Shown here one piece after another: positions 8,378 to 16,109 of a stretch of DNA of 64,000 bases. This DNA comes from Hymenobacter sediminis. GTDB taxonomy: Bacteria > Bacteroidota > Bacteroidia > Cytophagales > Hymenobacteraceae. The DNA is taken from NCBI RefSeq assembly GCF_003231285.1, contig NZ_QKNS01000005.1:124001-188000 (forward strand). The letters are read 5' to 3'. The notes beneath the pieces are model-generated. The model had not been told where the DNA came from, ran no database searches, and worked only from the letters and a program-made list of their open reading frames with translations. The stretch's first letter is position 1; every line of letters begins with the position of its first letter. Made by a program: the position numbers and the translations under genes.

Positions 8378-8905
8378 TTACACCAGCGCCTGCCCCAATA
8401 AAGCGTGGGCCTTTTTGGAACCTACCCGGTGCAGCACGGTAATCTCGCCGCCTTTCACGGAGTTGTAGGAGCCGAAAAAGTGCTCTATTTCGTGGAGCAT
8501 TTCCCGGGAGAGGTCCGTGATTTCGTGCAGGCCTTTGTGCTGGCGCGAGTTGGCAGCTACGGCCAGCAGCCGGTCGTTGCGGACGCGGGAGCCGTCATCC
8601 TCCAGCTGTTCAATTTCCAGGGCCCCAATGAGGCGGGCTTCTACCACACAGCCGGCAAAAGTGGGCGCATCCAGCAGCAAGAGCACATCGAGCGGGTCGC
8701 CGTCTTCAGCTTTGGTTGAAGGGATAAAGCCAAAGTCGTAGGGGAAACTGTGGCCCTCGGGCAGCACGCCTTTCAGCATGAACACGCCCAGGTCGGGCTC
8801 GTAGGCCACTTTATTTCGTTCGCCCTTGGGCGTTTCTACTACTACGTGCACATGGGTGCGGGAGTGGGCCGCGTGGGCCGGCAACTTATCGAGGGGAGTG
8901 GGCAT
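8378..8905 (-). CDS. ppa: Inorganic pyrophosphatase (family I)
   Basis: The enzyme hydrolyses pyrophosphate to two phosphates in the cytoplasm, pulling biosynthetic reactions forward. EDGDPLDVLLLLD is the family I signature with the metal-binding aspartates. YEPDLGVFMLKGVLPEG and FPYDFGFIPSTKAEDGD hold the usual substrate-binding Lys and Tyr positions. From the ATG at 8905 the protein is 175 residues, the normal bacterial length. The longer frame from 9022 adds 39 low-complexity residues with no family match, so 8905 is preferred. It lies convergent to the HNH gene, with a hairpin repeat between them. Confidence 0.92.
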   Translation of the reverse strand: MPTPLDKLPAHAAHSRTHVHVVVETPKGERNKVAYEPDLGVFMLKGVLPEGHSFPYDFGFIPSTKAEDGDPLDVLLLLDAPTFAGCVVEARLIGALEIEQLEDDGSRVRNDRLLAVAANSRQHKGLHEITDLSREMLHEIEHFFGSYNSVKGGEITVLHRVGSKKAHALLGQALV

Positions 8906-9052
8906 GAGCGGAGTGCAAGGTTCATCCTGCTTACGGCCCGGGGGAGGGGTAGCGTTATAGTCGGGGTTAAGGAAGCAGAGGCCCGGGACCACGCTGTTAG
9001 GCTCCTGATAAGCTGCTGGCATCGGTGGCGCGGCTCATTAGGAGCAGTTGAG

Positions 9053-9277
9053 TTACGCATCTTCGGGAAGCACTTCGGCCTGAAAACCGGCTTCCTGCAG
9101 CAGGCTAATCAGGCCAACTGGATGCACTAGACCGGCACTGTTTTCTACCCGCAGAATTCGGTCGCAGTCTTCCAGGTCGAAGTTGGCCCGGTAGTGCCGG
9201 AAGGTTTTATGAATCCGAGTCAGCAGACGTTGGGCATGCCGCCGGGCAGTCACATTGGTTTTAAAAACTTCTACCAT
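9053..9277 (-). CDS. Small conserved protein, possible HMA-like fold
   Basis: The 74-residue product begins MVEVFKTNVTARRHAQRLL and contains NFDLEDCDRILRVEN. The length, the beta-alpha-beta-beta-alpha-beta rhythm and this DLEDCDxILR motif resemble small Bacteroidota proteins with a ferredoxin/heavy-metal-associated-like fold. There is only one cysteine and no CxxC, so metal binding is doubtful. It sits upstream of ppa and downstream of the RibD-like gene on the same strand, about 70 bp from the latter, and could be the tail of that operon. I do not know its function. Confidence 0.65.
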   Translation of the reverse strand: MVEVFKTNVTARRHAQRLLTRIHKTFRHYRANFDLEDCDRILRVENSAGLVHPVGLISLLQEAGFQAEVLPEDA

Positions 9278-9345
9278 AGCAAAGGCAGGCTGGTTAGGAG
9301 GAAGTTAAAAAAGAAGTGAGCAAGGCTGCGGCCATAGCTCCTGAG

Positions 9346-9903
9346 TTAGATCCCCCGGATAGCTTTGGGGGCGGGCCGATACGTGAGCAGAAGCACTCCC
9401 GAAGCCGTAGCCGTGCTGGCTACCAGTTGCAGCGTGGTCGCAGCGTCGCCGTCGGTAAACAGCTTCTGGCCGCTGCCCAGCACCAGCGGGTGTACCATGA
9501 GCCGATACTCATCAATGAGGTCGTGGGCTAGCAGCGTACGAACCAGCTCACCGCTGCCGTACACCAAGAGCTGCTGGCCTGGTTGCTGCTTCAGCTCCGA
9601 CACGGCGGTAGGAACATCGCCCTGCAGCAGGGTGGCATTCCACTCCAGCGTATTCAAGGTAGTGGAGGCTACATACTTGGGTAGCGCGTTCATACGGTCA
9701 GCAAAGCCCTGCTCATCCTGCATGGTGGGCCAAGCGGTGGCAAAGCCCTGGTACGTGACGCGGCCCAGCAGCAGCGCGTCGCTGGCAAAAAGCAAGGCAT
9801 GCTGCGCCTGCGCTACTTCCTCATCAAAATAAGGGGTTGTCCAGGCCGGGTTTTCCATAACGCCATCCAGCGTCAGGTACATGGCCACCACTACTTTTCT
9901 CAT
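9346..9903 (-). CDS. Dihydrofolate reductase family protein (RibD C-terminal domain)
   Basis: The 185-residue product has the RibD_C/DHFR-like layout: MRKVVVAMYLTLDGVMENP at the start, a DALLLGRVTYQGFATAWP segment matching the LLGRxTYexf motif, KYVASTTL, and LLVYGSGELVRTLL with the GSGxLvrxLl motif. Family members bind NADPH, but most Bacteroidota copies have no proven substrate. The C-terminus stays close to the usual 180-190 aa. It is the third gene of a minus-strand group (VOC, DoxX, this gene), spaced 39 bp from doxX, opposite a GlxA/AraC regulator. Confidence 0.88.
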   Translation of the reverse strand: MRKVVVAMYLTLDGVMENPAWTTPYFDEEVAQAQHALLFASDALLLGRVTYQGFATAWPTMQDEQGFADRMNALPKYVASTTLNTLEWNATLLQGDVPTAVSELKQQPGQQLLVYGSGELVRTLLAHDLIDEYRLMVHPLVLGSGQKLFTDGDAATTLQLVASTATASGVLLLTYRPAPKAIRGI

Positions 9904-9942
9904 GGCTCTAGCAAATAACAGGGGGTAGGAAAAACCAGCAAA

Positions 9943-10341
9943 TCAGGCAATGCTGGGCGTAGCTGGGGCTGCATCGGTAGCTTCTGCCCGCCGGCGGTTA
10001 AGCTGGTAGGAAGCCGCAATCAGCAGGAAGCCAATTGTCATGGGCAGCCACACGCTGGCCGGTTCGCCCACCGAAATCAGCGAGTACATAGCCCCGCTTA
10101 AGTCGAATACGAAGCCGGCGTAGGCCCACTCCCGCAGGCGCGGAAAGCCCGGCACCAGAATGGCCGCTACCCCCAGCAGCTTGGCAATACCAAGAAAGGG
10201 AAGCAAATACACCGGATAGCCCAGGTGGCGGAAGGCTTCCACGGACGCGGCGTCTACCATCACGTTCGAAATGCCCGACATCAGCATCAGGGCGGCCAGC
10301 AGGCCGGTAGAAATCCAGTAGAATATGTTAGTCTTTTTCAT
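9943..10341 (-). CDS. DoxX family integral membrane protein
   Basis: The 132-residue protein has about four hydrophobic segments (roughly 8-26, 40-62, 70-90 and 95-115) and the start WISTGLLAALMLMSGISNV, typical of short DoxX/DoxD-like membrane proteins. Some family members are linked to quinone or thiosulfate redox chemistry, but Bacteroidota paralogues beside VOC proteins and regulators are uncharacterised. It is in the middle of a three-gene cluster, 48 bp after the VOC gene, which suggests one transcript. Confidence 0.85.
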   Translation of the reverse strand: MKKTNIFYWISTGLLAALMLMSGISNVMVDAASVEAFRHLGYPVYLLPFLGIAKLLGVAAILVPGFPRLREWAYAGFVFDLSGAMYSLISVGEPASVWLPMTIGFLLIAASYQLNRRRAEATDAAPATPSIA

Positions 10342-10389
10342 AGCGGTGGCGCTTCGCGCGGGTTTAGTGGGGTAGTAGGGGTAGTAGCG

Positions 10390-10812
10390 TCAGGACTGAG
10401 CTGGCTTGTCGTAGTTCACCATCCAGTCAATGCCGAACCGATCGGTGAACATGCCAAAAAGGGCGCCCCAGAAGGTATCGGCCAGGGGCATGGTCACGGT
10501 GCCGCCCTCTGAGAGGACCGTAAAGTAGCGCGTAATTTCCTCCTCACTTTTGCAGTCGAGGGACAAGGACACCATGTTGCCTTTCGTGATTTTCTGCATG
10601 CCCGCATCGGAGGCCATTAGGGTAAATCGGTCGGTGCTGAGCACGGAATGAAGCACGCCGTTTTGGGCTTCGGGGGCTACGTGCTCGGCGGCTGGCGTGC
10701 CCGCGAAGTGTTGCACCATCAGTTCGCCGCCCAGGCATTGCTGATAAAAAGTCATGGCTTCCTGACAGGTACCATCGAAACAGAGGTAGGGAGTGAGCAT
10801 GGGCATGTTCAT
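10390..10812 (-). CDS. VOC family protein (PhnB/glyoxalase-like)
   Basis: The 140-residue protein starts LTPYLCFDGTCQEAMTFYQ, the form of the PhnB-type VOC fold, and contains DRFTLMASDAG and WGALFGMFTDRFGIDWMVNYD, a conserved C-terminal signature. VOC proteins use paired beta-alpha-beta-beta-beta modules to hold a metal or small ligand. PhnB-like members have no agreed reaction. It is the first gene of the minus-strand cluster and faces the divergent regulator at 11005, which probably controls it. Three close methionines (MNMPM) leave the exact start uncertain by a few residues. Confidence 0.88.
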   Translation of the reverse strand: MNMPMLTPYLCFDGTCQEAMTFYQQCLGGELMVQHFAGTPAAEHVAPEAQNGVLHSVLSTDRFTLMASDAGMQKITKGNMVSLSLDCKSEEEITRYFTVLSEGGTVTMPLADTFWGALFGMFTDRFGIDWMVNYDKPAQS

Positions 10813-10877
10813 ATACAGATGAAATGAAAGTGGAAAAGATGGCAGAGGAACAGGGCTTTAAGCTGAGCTAACATGAG

Positions 10878-10932
10878 TAGTATTAATGCCCGCTTTTTTG
10901 TTACTTGGTGCCAACAAAATTAGTATTAGTGC
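10878..10932. promoter_or_regulatory. Direct repeats in divergent promoter region
   Basis: TAGTATTAATGC (10878-10889) and TAGTATTAGTGC (10921-10932) differ by one base and start 43 bp apart, about four helical turns. They lie between the VOC operon and the GlxA/AraC gene. AraC-type regulators often bind direct repeats, so they are plausible operators. This is inference. Confidence 0.4.
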
Positions 10933-11004
10933 GTTGGTATATAGCGGGGCAATTCCGACTAATTCGGGGTTAATTGCGACATCGTATCACGAAAGCGTTA
11001 CGCC

Positions 11005-11988
11005 ATGAAACACATATCCATTCTGGTGCCCAAGGGCGCTATTCTGGGGAGCATTGAGGGTCCCCGACTGGTGTTTTCGGAAGTGAATGCCCTGCTACAG
11101 CGTATGGGCAAGCCGGCGTTGTTTGCCATTCAGCTGGTAGGCCTCGACCACGCCACTGCGGTGTGCGGCGGCCGCTACACCGTAGCCCCCGATGCGCTCC
11201 TGCCAGAGGTTACTAACACTGACTTAGTGATTATCCCGGCCGTGGATGGCGACTTGGCGCAGGCGCTGGAAAACAATCAGGCGTTTCTGCCCTGGATAGT
11301 AAAGCAGTACCGAGAAGGGGCCGAGGTAGCCAGCCTGTGTGTGGGAGCTTTCCTGCTGGCCGCTACGGGCCTGATAACCGGCCGTCAGTGCACCACCCAT
11401 TGGGCCGCTGCCCCCGATTTCCGCCGTATGTTTCCGGAGGTAGAGCTGCTGGAGGACCGGGTTATCACGGACGAGCACGGCATTTACTCCAGCGGAGGCG
11501 CTTTTTCCTACCTCAACTTGGTGCTCTATCTCATTGAGAAGTACGTGAACCGGGAAATGGCTGTGTTCTGTGCCAAAGTATTCCAGATTGATATGGAACG
11601 GGTCAGTCAGTCGGCCTTTGTGGTGTTCAATGGTCAGAAAGAACACGAAGACGAACCCATCAAAAAGGCCCAGACCTACATTGAAACCAACTACCGCGAA
11701 AAAATAACCGTGGACCAGTTGGCGTCTATGCTGGCCCTGGGGCGTCGCAACCTGGAGCGCCGGTTCAAGAAAGCTACCTCCAACTCGGTGGTCGAGTACA
11801 TTCAGCGGGTGAAGATGGAGGTGGCCAAAAGCAGCTTGGAGTCCTCGCGCGAGAACGTAACGGAGGTAATGTACAACGTGGGCTACACCGACCCCAAAGC
11901 TTTCCGCCTCACCTTTAAGCGCATTACGGGCCTGTCGCCGAAGCAGTACCGGAGCAAGTACCAGCGCGAGGCAGCCGTTCCCGCGTAA
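11005..11988 (+). CDS. GlxA-type transcriptional regulator (DJ-1/PfpI + AraC HTH)
   Basis: The 327-residue protein joins an N-terminal DJ-1/PfpI amidotransferase-like domain (about 1-190) to a C-terminal AraC-type double helix-turn-helix (about 220-320). The first domain shows EVASLCVGAFLLAATGLI, the nucleophile-elbow region with its Cys. The second shows KITVDQLASMLALGRRNLER and GLSPKQYRSKYQRE. GlxA-type proteins sense small metabolites and activate nearby catabolic or detoxification genes. It is divergent from VOC-DoxX-RibD across 192 bp that hold direct repeats, so that operon is its likely target. A bidirectional terminator follows. Confidence 0.92.
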   Translation: MKHISILVPKGAILGSIEGPRLVFSEVNALLQRMGKPALFAIQLVGLDHATAVCGGRYTVAPDALLPEVTNTDLVIIPAVDGDLAQALENNQAFLPWIVKQYREGAEVASLCVGAFLLAATGLITGRQCTTHWAAAPDFRRMFPEVELLEDRVITDEHGIYSSGGAFSYLNLVLYLIEKYVNREMAVFCAKVFQIDMERVSQSAFVVFNGQKEHEDEPIKKAQTYIETNYREKITVDQLASMLALGRRNLERRFKKATSNSVVEYIQRVKMEVAKSSLESSRENVTEVMYNVGYTDPKAFRLTFKRITGLSPKQYRSKYQREAAVPA

Positions 11989-12043
11989 GCCATCGGGGGT
12001 GCTGCTTAGCCTGCCAGCTTATGAAGCCCATAGGTCCGCATAC

Positions 12044-12075
12044 AAAAGCCTCCGTACGATGCGTACGGAGGCTTT
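12044..12075. terminator. Bidirectional terminator
   Basis: GCCTCCGTAC (12048-12057) pairs perfectly with GTACGGAGGC (12063-12072), with AAAA before and TTT after. It lies between the convergent GlxA-type gene and the 12106 gene. Confidence 0.85.
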
Positions 12076-12105
12076 GGCGTTATCGGTTGTGGTAGGGGGT
12101 AGGCG

Positions 12106-12492
12106 TTAGCTCGCGTTATTTGCGTCGTCTATTTTGCCGCCATCGTTGGCCGAGCTGGGCACGGCGTTGCCGGTGCCGTAGCTGGTTTGGTCCTTGGTGT
12201 TGTGCTGGGTATGATGCTTGCCCTGGTTGTCGTCGCCCCCGCCGGTGTTGTTGGATTCGGCATTGGGCTCGTCGCCGCGGTGGCTGCTGCCTTTAGCGTC
12301 GCGGGTGGTGGCGCCGCCATCGTTGCCGTGGTTGCCCCCATGCCGACCGCTGGTATCGTTGGGCTTGTCGGTGGTTTGGGTAGCGGCGCCTTGCTGCTGG
12401 CCGCCTACCCCGTGGGCGTTTTCGGGGCGGGGCGTATCGGTGCCATCGTTGGCGGCCTGGGCCTGGGTGCGGTTATGCTCGTTCTGGCTCAT
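12106..12492 (-). CDS. Hydrophilic low-complexity protein, unknown function
   Basis: The 128-residue product is almost free of hydrophobic residues: it is made of Gly, Asn, Asp, His, Gln, Thr and Ser, starting MSQNEHNRTQAQAANDGTD and holding GRHGGNHGNDGG and GKHHTQHNTKDQ. It has no signal peptide or membrane segment and should be disordered. This composition resembles desiccation-type hydrophilins, but no LEA repeat is visible. The minus frame is preferred over the overlapping hydrophobic plus-strand ORF because its codons have the GC-rich third position of the neighbours and it begins with a normal hydrophilic N-terminus. The function is unknown. Confidence 0.65.
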   Translation of the reverse strand: MSQNEHNRTQAQAANDGTDTPRPENAHGVGGQQQGAATQTTDKPNDTSGRHGGNHGNDGGATTRDAKGSSHRGDEPNAESNNTGGGDDNQGKHHTQHNTKDQTSYGTGNAVPSSANDGGKIDDANNAS

Positions 12493-12655
12493 GGGGTAGG
12501 AGGCGTGAGGGTGATGATAAGTGAGGTAATGCTTAAGCTATACGGCTTGTCTTACAGGTAGTTGGATGCCTCTAGTTGCCGAAGCGGCAGAACCTCTTGC
12601 GTATAGTTCAGCTACATCCCGCGTATTTTCTCCTGTAGCTTAGCATAGCACCGAA

Positions 12656-12684
12656 AAGAAAAAAGCCGCCCGGAGGCGGCTTTA
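12656..12684 (-). terminator. Rho-independent terminator
   Basis: AAAGCCGCC (12662-12670) pairs with GGCGGCTTT (12675-12683). Read on the minus strand the stem is followed by a run of six T. It closes the small secreted-protein gene at 12746. Confidence 0.85.
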
Positions 12685-12745
12685 AAAGTTATAAGGGGGT
12701 AGGGCGAGGTATTGCGTAGACCTGCTTCTGGAGGCTATTACCGTT

Positions 12746-13195
12746 CTACTGACCCAAACGCACAATTTGGCCAGCCCGCTTACCTGTGCGCTTGATGCGC
12801 GTGCCCTCCGCCAATTCCAGCTCTACTATCGGGCTTTCACAAGTGGTCAGCGTAACATCGCGCTCTACGTAGCCCGCGGCGGCAATGTGTATCACCTGGC
12901 CCCGGTACACGGGCTCCTCAATAATATAGCGGCCTTCGGAATTGGTGATGACGGGAAATCGGCTACCATCTACCAGCACGGTAGCCCCGGTGAGAGGCTT
13001 GCCAGCAGCCGTGAGAACCTGCCCGACAAATTTGCCGGAGCACGCCAGTCGTGCAGGAGCAGTAGCAGCGGCTGGTGCAGCCATAGCAATGCGCTCAGAC
13101 GAGGGACGGGTAGCCGGCCGGGAACTCTGGGCGTTCGTAGCAAAAGGCAGCGCGAACAAAGCGGAAATTGAAGCAAGTAGTAAGGAACGACGCAT
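12746..13195 (-). CDS. Secreted carboxypeptidase-like regulatory domain protein
   Basis: The 149-residue protein starts with a signal peptide (MRRSLLLASISALFALPFATNAQ). After a Ala/Pro/Ser-rich linker it has one CarboxypepD_reg-like beta-sandwich: FVGQVLTAAGKPLTGATVLV, TNSEGRYIIEEPV and GYVERDVTL. In Bacteroidota this domain usually sits at the N-terminus of TonB-dependent receptors. Here it stands alone, with a basic tail (IKRTGKRAGQIVRLG). It is probably periplasmic or surface exposed. It is a single gene followed by a terminator; no partner is adjacent. Confidence 0.8.
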   Translation of the reverse strand: MRRSLLLASISALFALPFATNAQSSRPATRPSSERIAMAAPAAATAPARLACSGKFVGQVLTAAGKPLTGATVLVDGSRFPVITNSEGRYIIEEPVYRGQVIHIAAAGYVERDVTLTTCESPIVELELAEGTRIKRTGKRAGQIVRLGQ

Positions 13196-13466
13196 AAGGC
13201 AGAAGCAGCAAGGGTGGGATATTACAACGTGCAGCCTTTAACGCTATAAACCGAATATAGTTAAATGAGAGTTGGATTAATGCAAAATATTGCATGCCAC
13301 AGCAAGGCTTCTTTCGGAAGTAATCTAAGCTTGGTAATTAGCCTGGCAATTCTGCGGCTCGTCAATTGAGCTTATGCGTTAACCTTTTCATCGGGCAGAA
13401 GACGCTATTGGCTGGTAATGAAGGCCTATTGGCCTAGTAGGCCAGCGAGGGCACAAAGGGCCGCCT

Positions 13467-13474
13467 TACCTTTG
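13467..13474 (+). promoter_or_regulatory. Bacteroidota-type -7 promoter element
   Basis: TACCTTTG matches the Bacteroidota -7 consensus TAnnTTTG. It lies about 120 bp before a perfect terminator with no ORF between, and so may drive a small RNA. No clear TTG -33 box was seen at 17-20 bp. Confidence 0.4.
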
Positions 13475-13480
13475 ACTTAG

Positions 13481-13624
13481 TAATTAACCAGCGCGCGTAG
13501 GGTTTATGGAAAGGAAGGCTCGTACCGCGAAGTGTTGACCGCCGGCAAAAGGAGTAGGGTGGATGAATGACATTTGCCGGTCAATGCGACGGAAAAAGCC
13601 ACTGCTTCAGGCAGTGGCTTTTTT
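13481..13624 (+). ncRNA. Candidate small RNA
   Basis: A roughly 145-nt transcript is predicted from the TACCTTTG element to a strong terminator. Within it TTGACC-GCC-GGCAAA (13535-13549) pairs with TTTGCCGGTCAA (13573-13584), with a 3-nt bulge. I compared it by eye with 6S, SRP, RNase P and tmRNA cores and saw no match. It could also be the 5' leader of a very small gene, but no good ORF is present. Expression is inference. Confidence 0.35.
13593..13624 (+). terminator. Strong rho-independent terminator
   Basis: AAAAAGCCACTGC (13593-13605) pairs perfectly with GCAGTGGCTTTTT (13611-13623) around a 5-nt loop. It lies in a gap with no annotated gene upstream on the same strand, which is why a small RNA is proposed. 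Confidence 0.9.
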
Positions 13625-13707
13625 ATTTCCAGCTAATCAGCTGTAAGCAAGCTTTGCCCGGAACCAGAAGAATGTCTTGTGTCGATATAAAGCAAATATG
13701 CAATGCA

Positions 13708-13753
13708 TGACATACATGTGTGTCAATTAATATAATTAGATAAAAAGTGACAC
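13708..13753. promoter_or_regulatory. Putative XRE operator region
   Basis: TGACATACATGTGTGTCA (13708-13725) is an 18-bp near-palindrome. GTGTCA (13720-13725) also forms an inverted pair with TGACAC (13748-13753). The block is AT-rich and ends 29 bp before the XRE regulator start, a usual place for autoregulation. Confidence 0.45.
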
Positions 13754-13781
13754 AAAATGTAGCGGTTACCGTTGCAGGACT

Positions 13782-14339
13782 ATGGCTTCTGGTACTCCTT
13801 CTCTCCTGCTGCAAACGCTGCGCACCCGCTATGGCTTATCGCAAGCGCAATTAGCGGAATATCTTTCGGTTTCCCGCGCTCAAGTATCCATGGCGGAGCA
13901 GGGCAAACGCACGCTCACGGCCGCTGCGTGGGCCAAACTGCAGCCGCTTACCGACCTTTTGAGCTCTCCTACTCCCAGCCCGGCGGCTGTCACTACTAAC
14001 CTAGACAGCGCCAGCCGCGAGGCCTTACAGCACCGCTTGCGGGAGTGTAGTCGGCAGGCAGCTCAGCTTCGGCAGGAGCTGGCACAGCTGCGGGCGCAGG
14101 CAGCCCAGCACCAAGCCGTTGTGCTGGAACTCCTACCCCTGCTTTCGCCTCAAACCCTGGCAACTGAGGCTACCACCGACCAGGCTTGGCTGAAAGCACG
14201 AGAAACCGAAGCAACAGAAGAACTGAAACGCAGCGACCCGGCCGCCCAAATCTTGCTGGAGCTGCGCATCGAGGCCCTGGAATATGAGGCGGGCCAGGCA
14301 GCCCTGCGCCTGGCCCGCGCCACCGACTTGCCCATGTAG
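13782..14339 (+). CDS. XRE-family helix-turn-helix transcriptional regulator
   Basis: The 185-residue protein has an N-terminal Cro/C1-type HTH at about residues 8-60 (LLQTLRTRYGLSQAQLAEYL, then VSRAQVSMAEQGKRTL). Residues 85-165 are a Gln/Ala/Leu/Glu-rich helix likely to form a coiled coil for dimerisation. There is no sensor domain of known type. It probably binds its own promoter, where inverted TGACA/TGTCA repeats are visible. It is followed by the SpoIIAA-like gene 184 bp downstream; a joint role is possible but not shown. The start is ATG at 13782, which has the HTH at normal spacing. Confidence 0.88.
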   Translation: MASGTPSLLLQTLRTRYGLSQAQLAEYLSVSRAQVSMAEQGKRTLTAAAWAKLQPLTDLLSSPTPSPAAVTTNLDSASREALQHRLRECSRQAAQLRQELAQLRAQAAQHQAVVLELLPLLSPQTLATEATTDQAWLKARETEATEELKRSDPAAQILLELRIEALEYEAGQAALRLARATDLPM

Positions 14340-14522
14340 TGGCTTTGCCGCGCCTTGGTGGGGTAGGGGCTACCGAAGGGCTCTCTAATTTGCTTCCGCT
14401 TCGGACTGAAATCTGTCAGGACAGAGGCAGAAGCAGGGGATGTAATTTGCCCGGAGCGGTCTTGTAATTTTAGTGCGCACTGAACCGTTGTTAGCACTTC
14501 TACCCTCTCTTATTCGCATCAC

Positions 14523-14924
14523 ATGCAGATTCATCCCCTTATCGAAACGCCCGGTATTGTTATTGGCTATGATTCGGATAATCAGTGGCTGTACGTGGAC
14601 TGGCAGGGCGAGCATGACCAAGATTCGTCGCAGGCGGCCTGCCTGCTCATGCTGGATGCGCTGCGAAACCGGCCCTGCCACAAAATCCTGAACGATAATT
14701 CCAACATTACTCGCACTACGGTGCAACTAAGCCTGTGGGGCGCGTGGTGGCTAGAGGAAATGATGCGCGCCGGGCTGCAGTACATTGCCTGGGTTTTCCC
14801 ACGCAACTTTGAGGCCCGTCAGGCTACCGAAGCTACGCTACTGGCCATTCAGCGCCCAGTGGTGAGCACCTTCGACGATGTAGCCTCGGCCTACCTCTGG
14901 CTGCAGCGGCAAGCTGTTCGCTAG
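14523..14924 (+). CDS. SpoIIAA/STAS-SEC14-like protein
   Basis: The 133-residue cytoplasmic protein has the pattern of SpoIIAA-like (STAS/SEC14-type) proteins frequent in Hymenobacter: DNQWLYVDWQGEHDQDSSQ, then a helix, CHKILNDNSNITRT, an amphipathic helix with WWLEEMMRAGLQYIAWVFP, and a C-terminal segment STFDDVASAYLWLQ. No enzymatic motif is visible. The fold suggests a small ligand- or protein-binding role; the partner is unknown. It ends 22 bp from the convergent SMP-30 gene. Confidence 0.65.
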   Translation: MQIHPLIETPGIVIGYDSDNQWLYVDWQGEHDQDSSQAACLLMLDALRNRPCHKILNDNSNITRTTVQLSLWGAWWLEEMMRAGLQYIAWVFPRNFEARQATEATLLAIQRPVVSTFDDVASAYLWLQRQAVR

Positions 14925-14946
14925 AAAGAGGGCCGACAGGTTAGGG

Positions 14947-15882
14947 CTATTGCGCGCCCTTTACTCGCATCGGGAGGGTGTACACGCCTTCGGAAGCAGT
15001 AATAAACAACGTGCGCCGATCAGGCCCCGCAAAACAGACGTTGCCGGTCCACTCTTCCGGAATAGGAATGTGCTCAATCTGCTGCCCGGCGGGGTTGTAC
15101 ACCAGTACCCCTTTGCCTGTGAGGTACACGTTACCTTCGCTGTCCAGGGTCATGCCATCGGAGCCCTGGGCCACAAACAGTTGGCGGTCGGTTAGCTCAC
15201 CCTGCGGACCAATTTGGTAGCGGTAAGTTTTATTGGCCTCAATGTCGGCTACGTACAAGGTTTTGCCATCGGGAGTACCAATGATACCGTTAGGCTTCTG
15301 TAGCTGATCATCCACCACCACGGGTTGCTGCTGGCCCTTTGGGAGGTAGTACAGCTTCTGGCCGCCCAGCCCCGGATCGGGGGCGGTGCGGGTCCAGTAG
15401 TCGCGCTGGTAGTAGGGGTCCGTGAAGTAGATACCTTCTGTGGCCGGGTGAATCCAGAGGTCGTTGGGGCCATTGAGGCGGTGACCCTGCACATCGCGCA
15501 GCAGCACTGTGGCCTTGCCCCGCGGGCTGATGGACCAAAGCTGATTTTCCTCGTCGGCGCAGGCCAGCAGATTGCCTTTCTTATCGAAGTACATGCCGTT
15601 GGCACGCCCGGCTTTCTCCAGAAAAACCGACAGCTTGCCATCGGTGCTGTACTTCCAGATTTTATTGTTGGGCTGATCGGTGAAGAACACGTTCCCTGCC
15701 TTGTCTACGGCTGGGCCTTCTGTGAACTTAAACTGCCGGGCTACCAGTTTGGGCGTGGTGCCTGGAGCGCTAACGGCACCACGCAATGCACCTTGCGAAT
15801 GGGCAGGCCGAGGGAACAGCAGAAAAGCGGTGGCGCCAGCGGTGCCAAGCAGCGCCAGATACAGAATGGAACGGTACTTCAT
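14947..15882 (-). CDS. SMP-30/gluconolactonase family secreted hydrolase
   Basis: From the ATG at 15882 the product is 311 residues with a signal peptide (MKYRSILYLALLGTAGATAF to about AHS-Q). The mature part is a six-bladed beta-propeller: FTEGPAVDKAGNVFFTD (metal-binding Glu), LNGPNDLWIH (conserved Asn and Asp), KPNGIIGTPDGKTLYVAD and GSDGMTLDSEGNVYLTG. The family hydrolyses sugar lactones such as gluconolactone with a divalent metal. It would act in the periplasm or outside the cell. The start at 15927 adds 15 residues that spoil the signal peptide, so 15882 is preferred. Confidence 0.9.
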   Translation of the reverse strand: MKYRSILYLALLGTAGATAFLLFPRPAHSQGALRGAVSAPGTTPKLVARQFKFTEGPAVDKAGNVFFTDQPNNKIWKYSTDGKLSVFLEKAGRANGMYFDKKGNLLACADEENQLWSISPRGKATVLLRDVQGHRLNGPNDLWIHPATEGIYFTDPYYQRDYWTRTAPDPGLGGQKLYYLPKGQQQPVVVDDQLQKPNGIIGTPDGKTLYVADIEANKTYRYQIGPQGELTDRQLFVAQGSDGMTLDSEGNVYLTGKGVLVYNPAGQQIEHIPIPEEWTGNVCFAGPDRRTLFITASEGVYTLPMRVKGAQ

Positions 15883-16109
15883 GCCAGACAAAGAATAAAG
15901 ACAAACCAGAGAAGCAAACGAAAGCAAAACGAGCTACCCCTCTGGTACGTGGTAATAGTACGGAATGGCCATCAGACAGCTGCACAGTAGCACATAAAGC
16001 CCCTGCGGGAGAGTGAACGTGGGGTAGCCATGGCTTGCGTTTAGCCCGTAGTAGTGCTATTCCTGCTTCCTGTGTGCCTGCTTATTCCGCTTTCTAACCT
16101 GCTTATCCC

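Noticed and set aside
12187..12561. Hydrophobic Val/Gly/Ala-rich plus-strand ORF overlapping the 12106 gene
   Set aside because: It looks like a multi-span membrane protein, but the minus frame has better codon use and start context; the hydrophobic look follows from reading the complement of Asn/Asp/His/Gln codons. Some doubt remains.
13481..13624. Known housekeeping RNA (6S, SRP, RNase P, tmRNA)
   Set aside because: The conserved cores of these RNAs are not visible; kept as an unassigned candidate.
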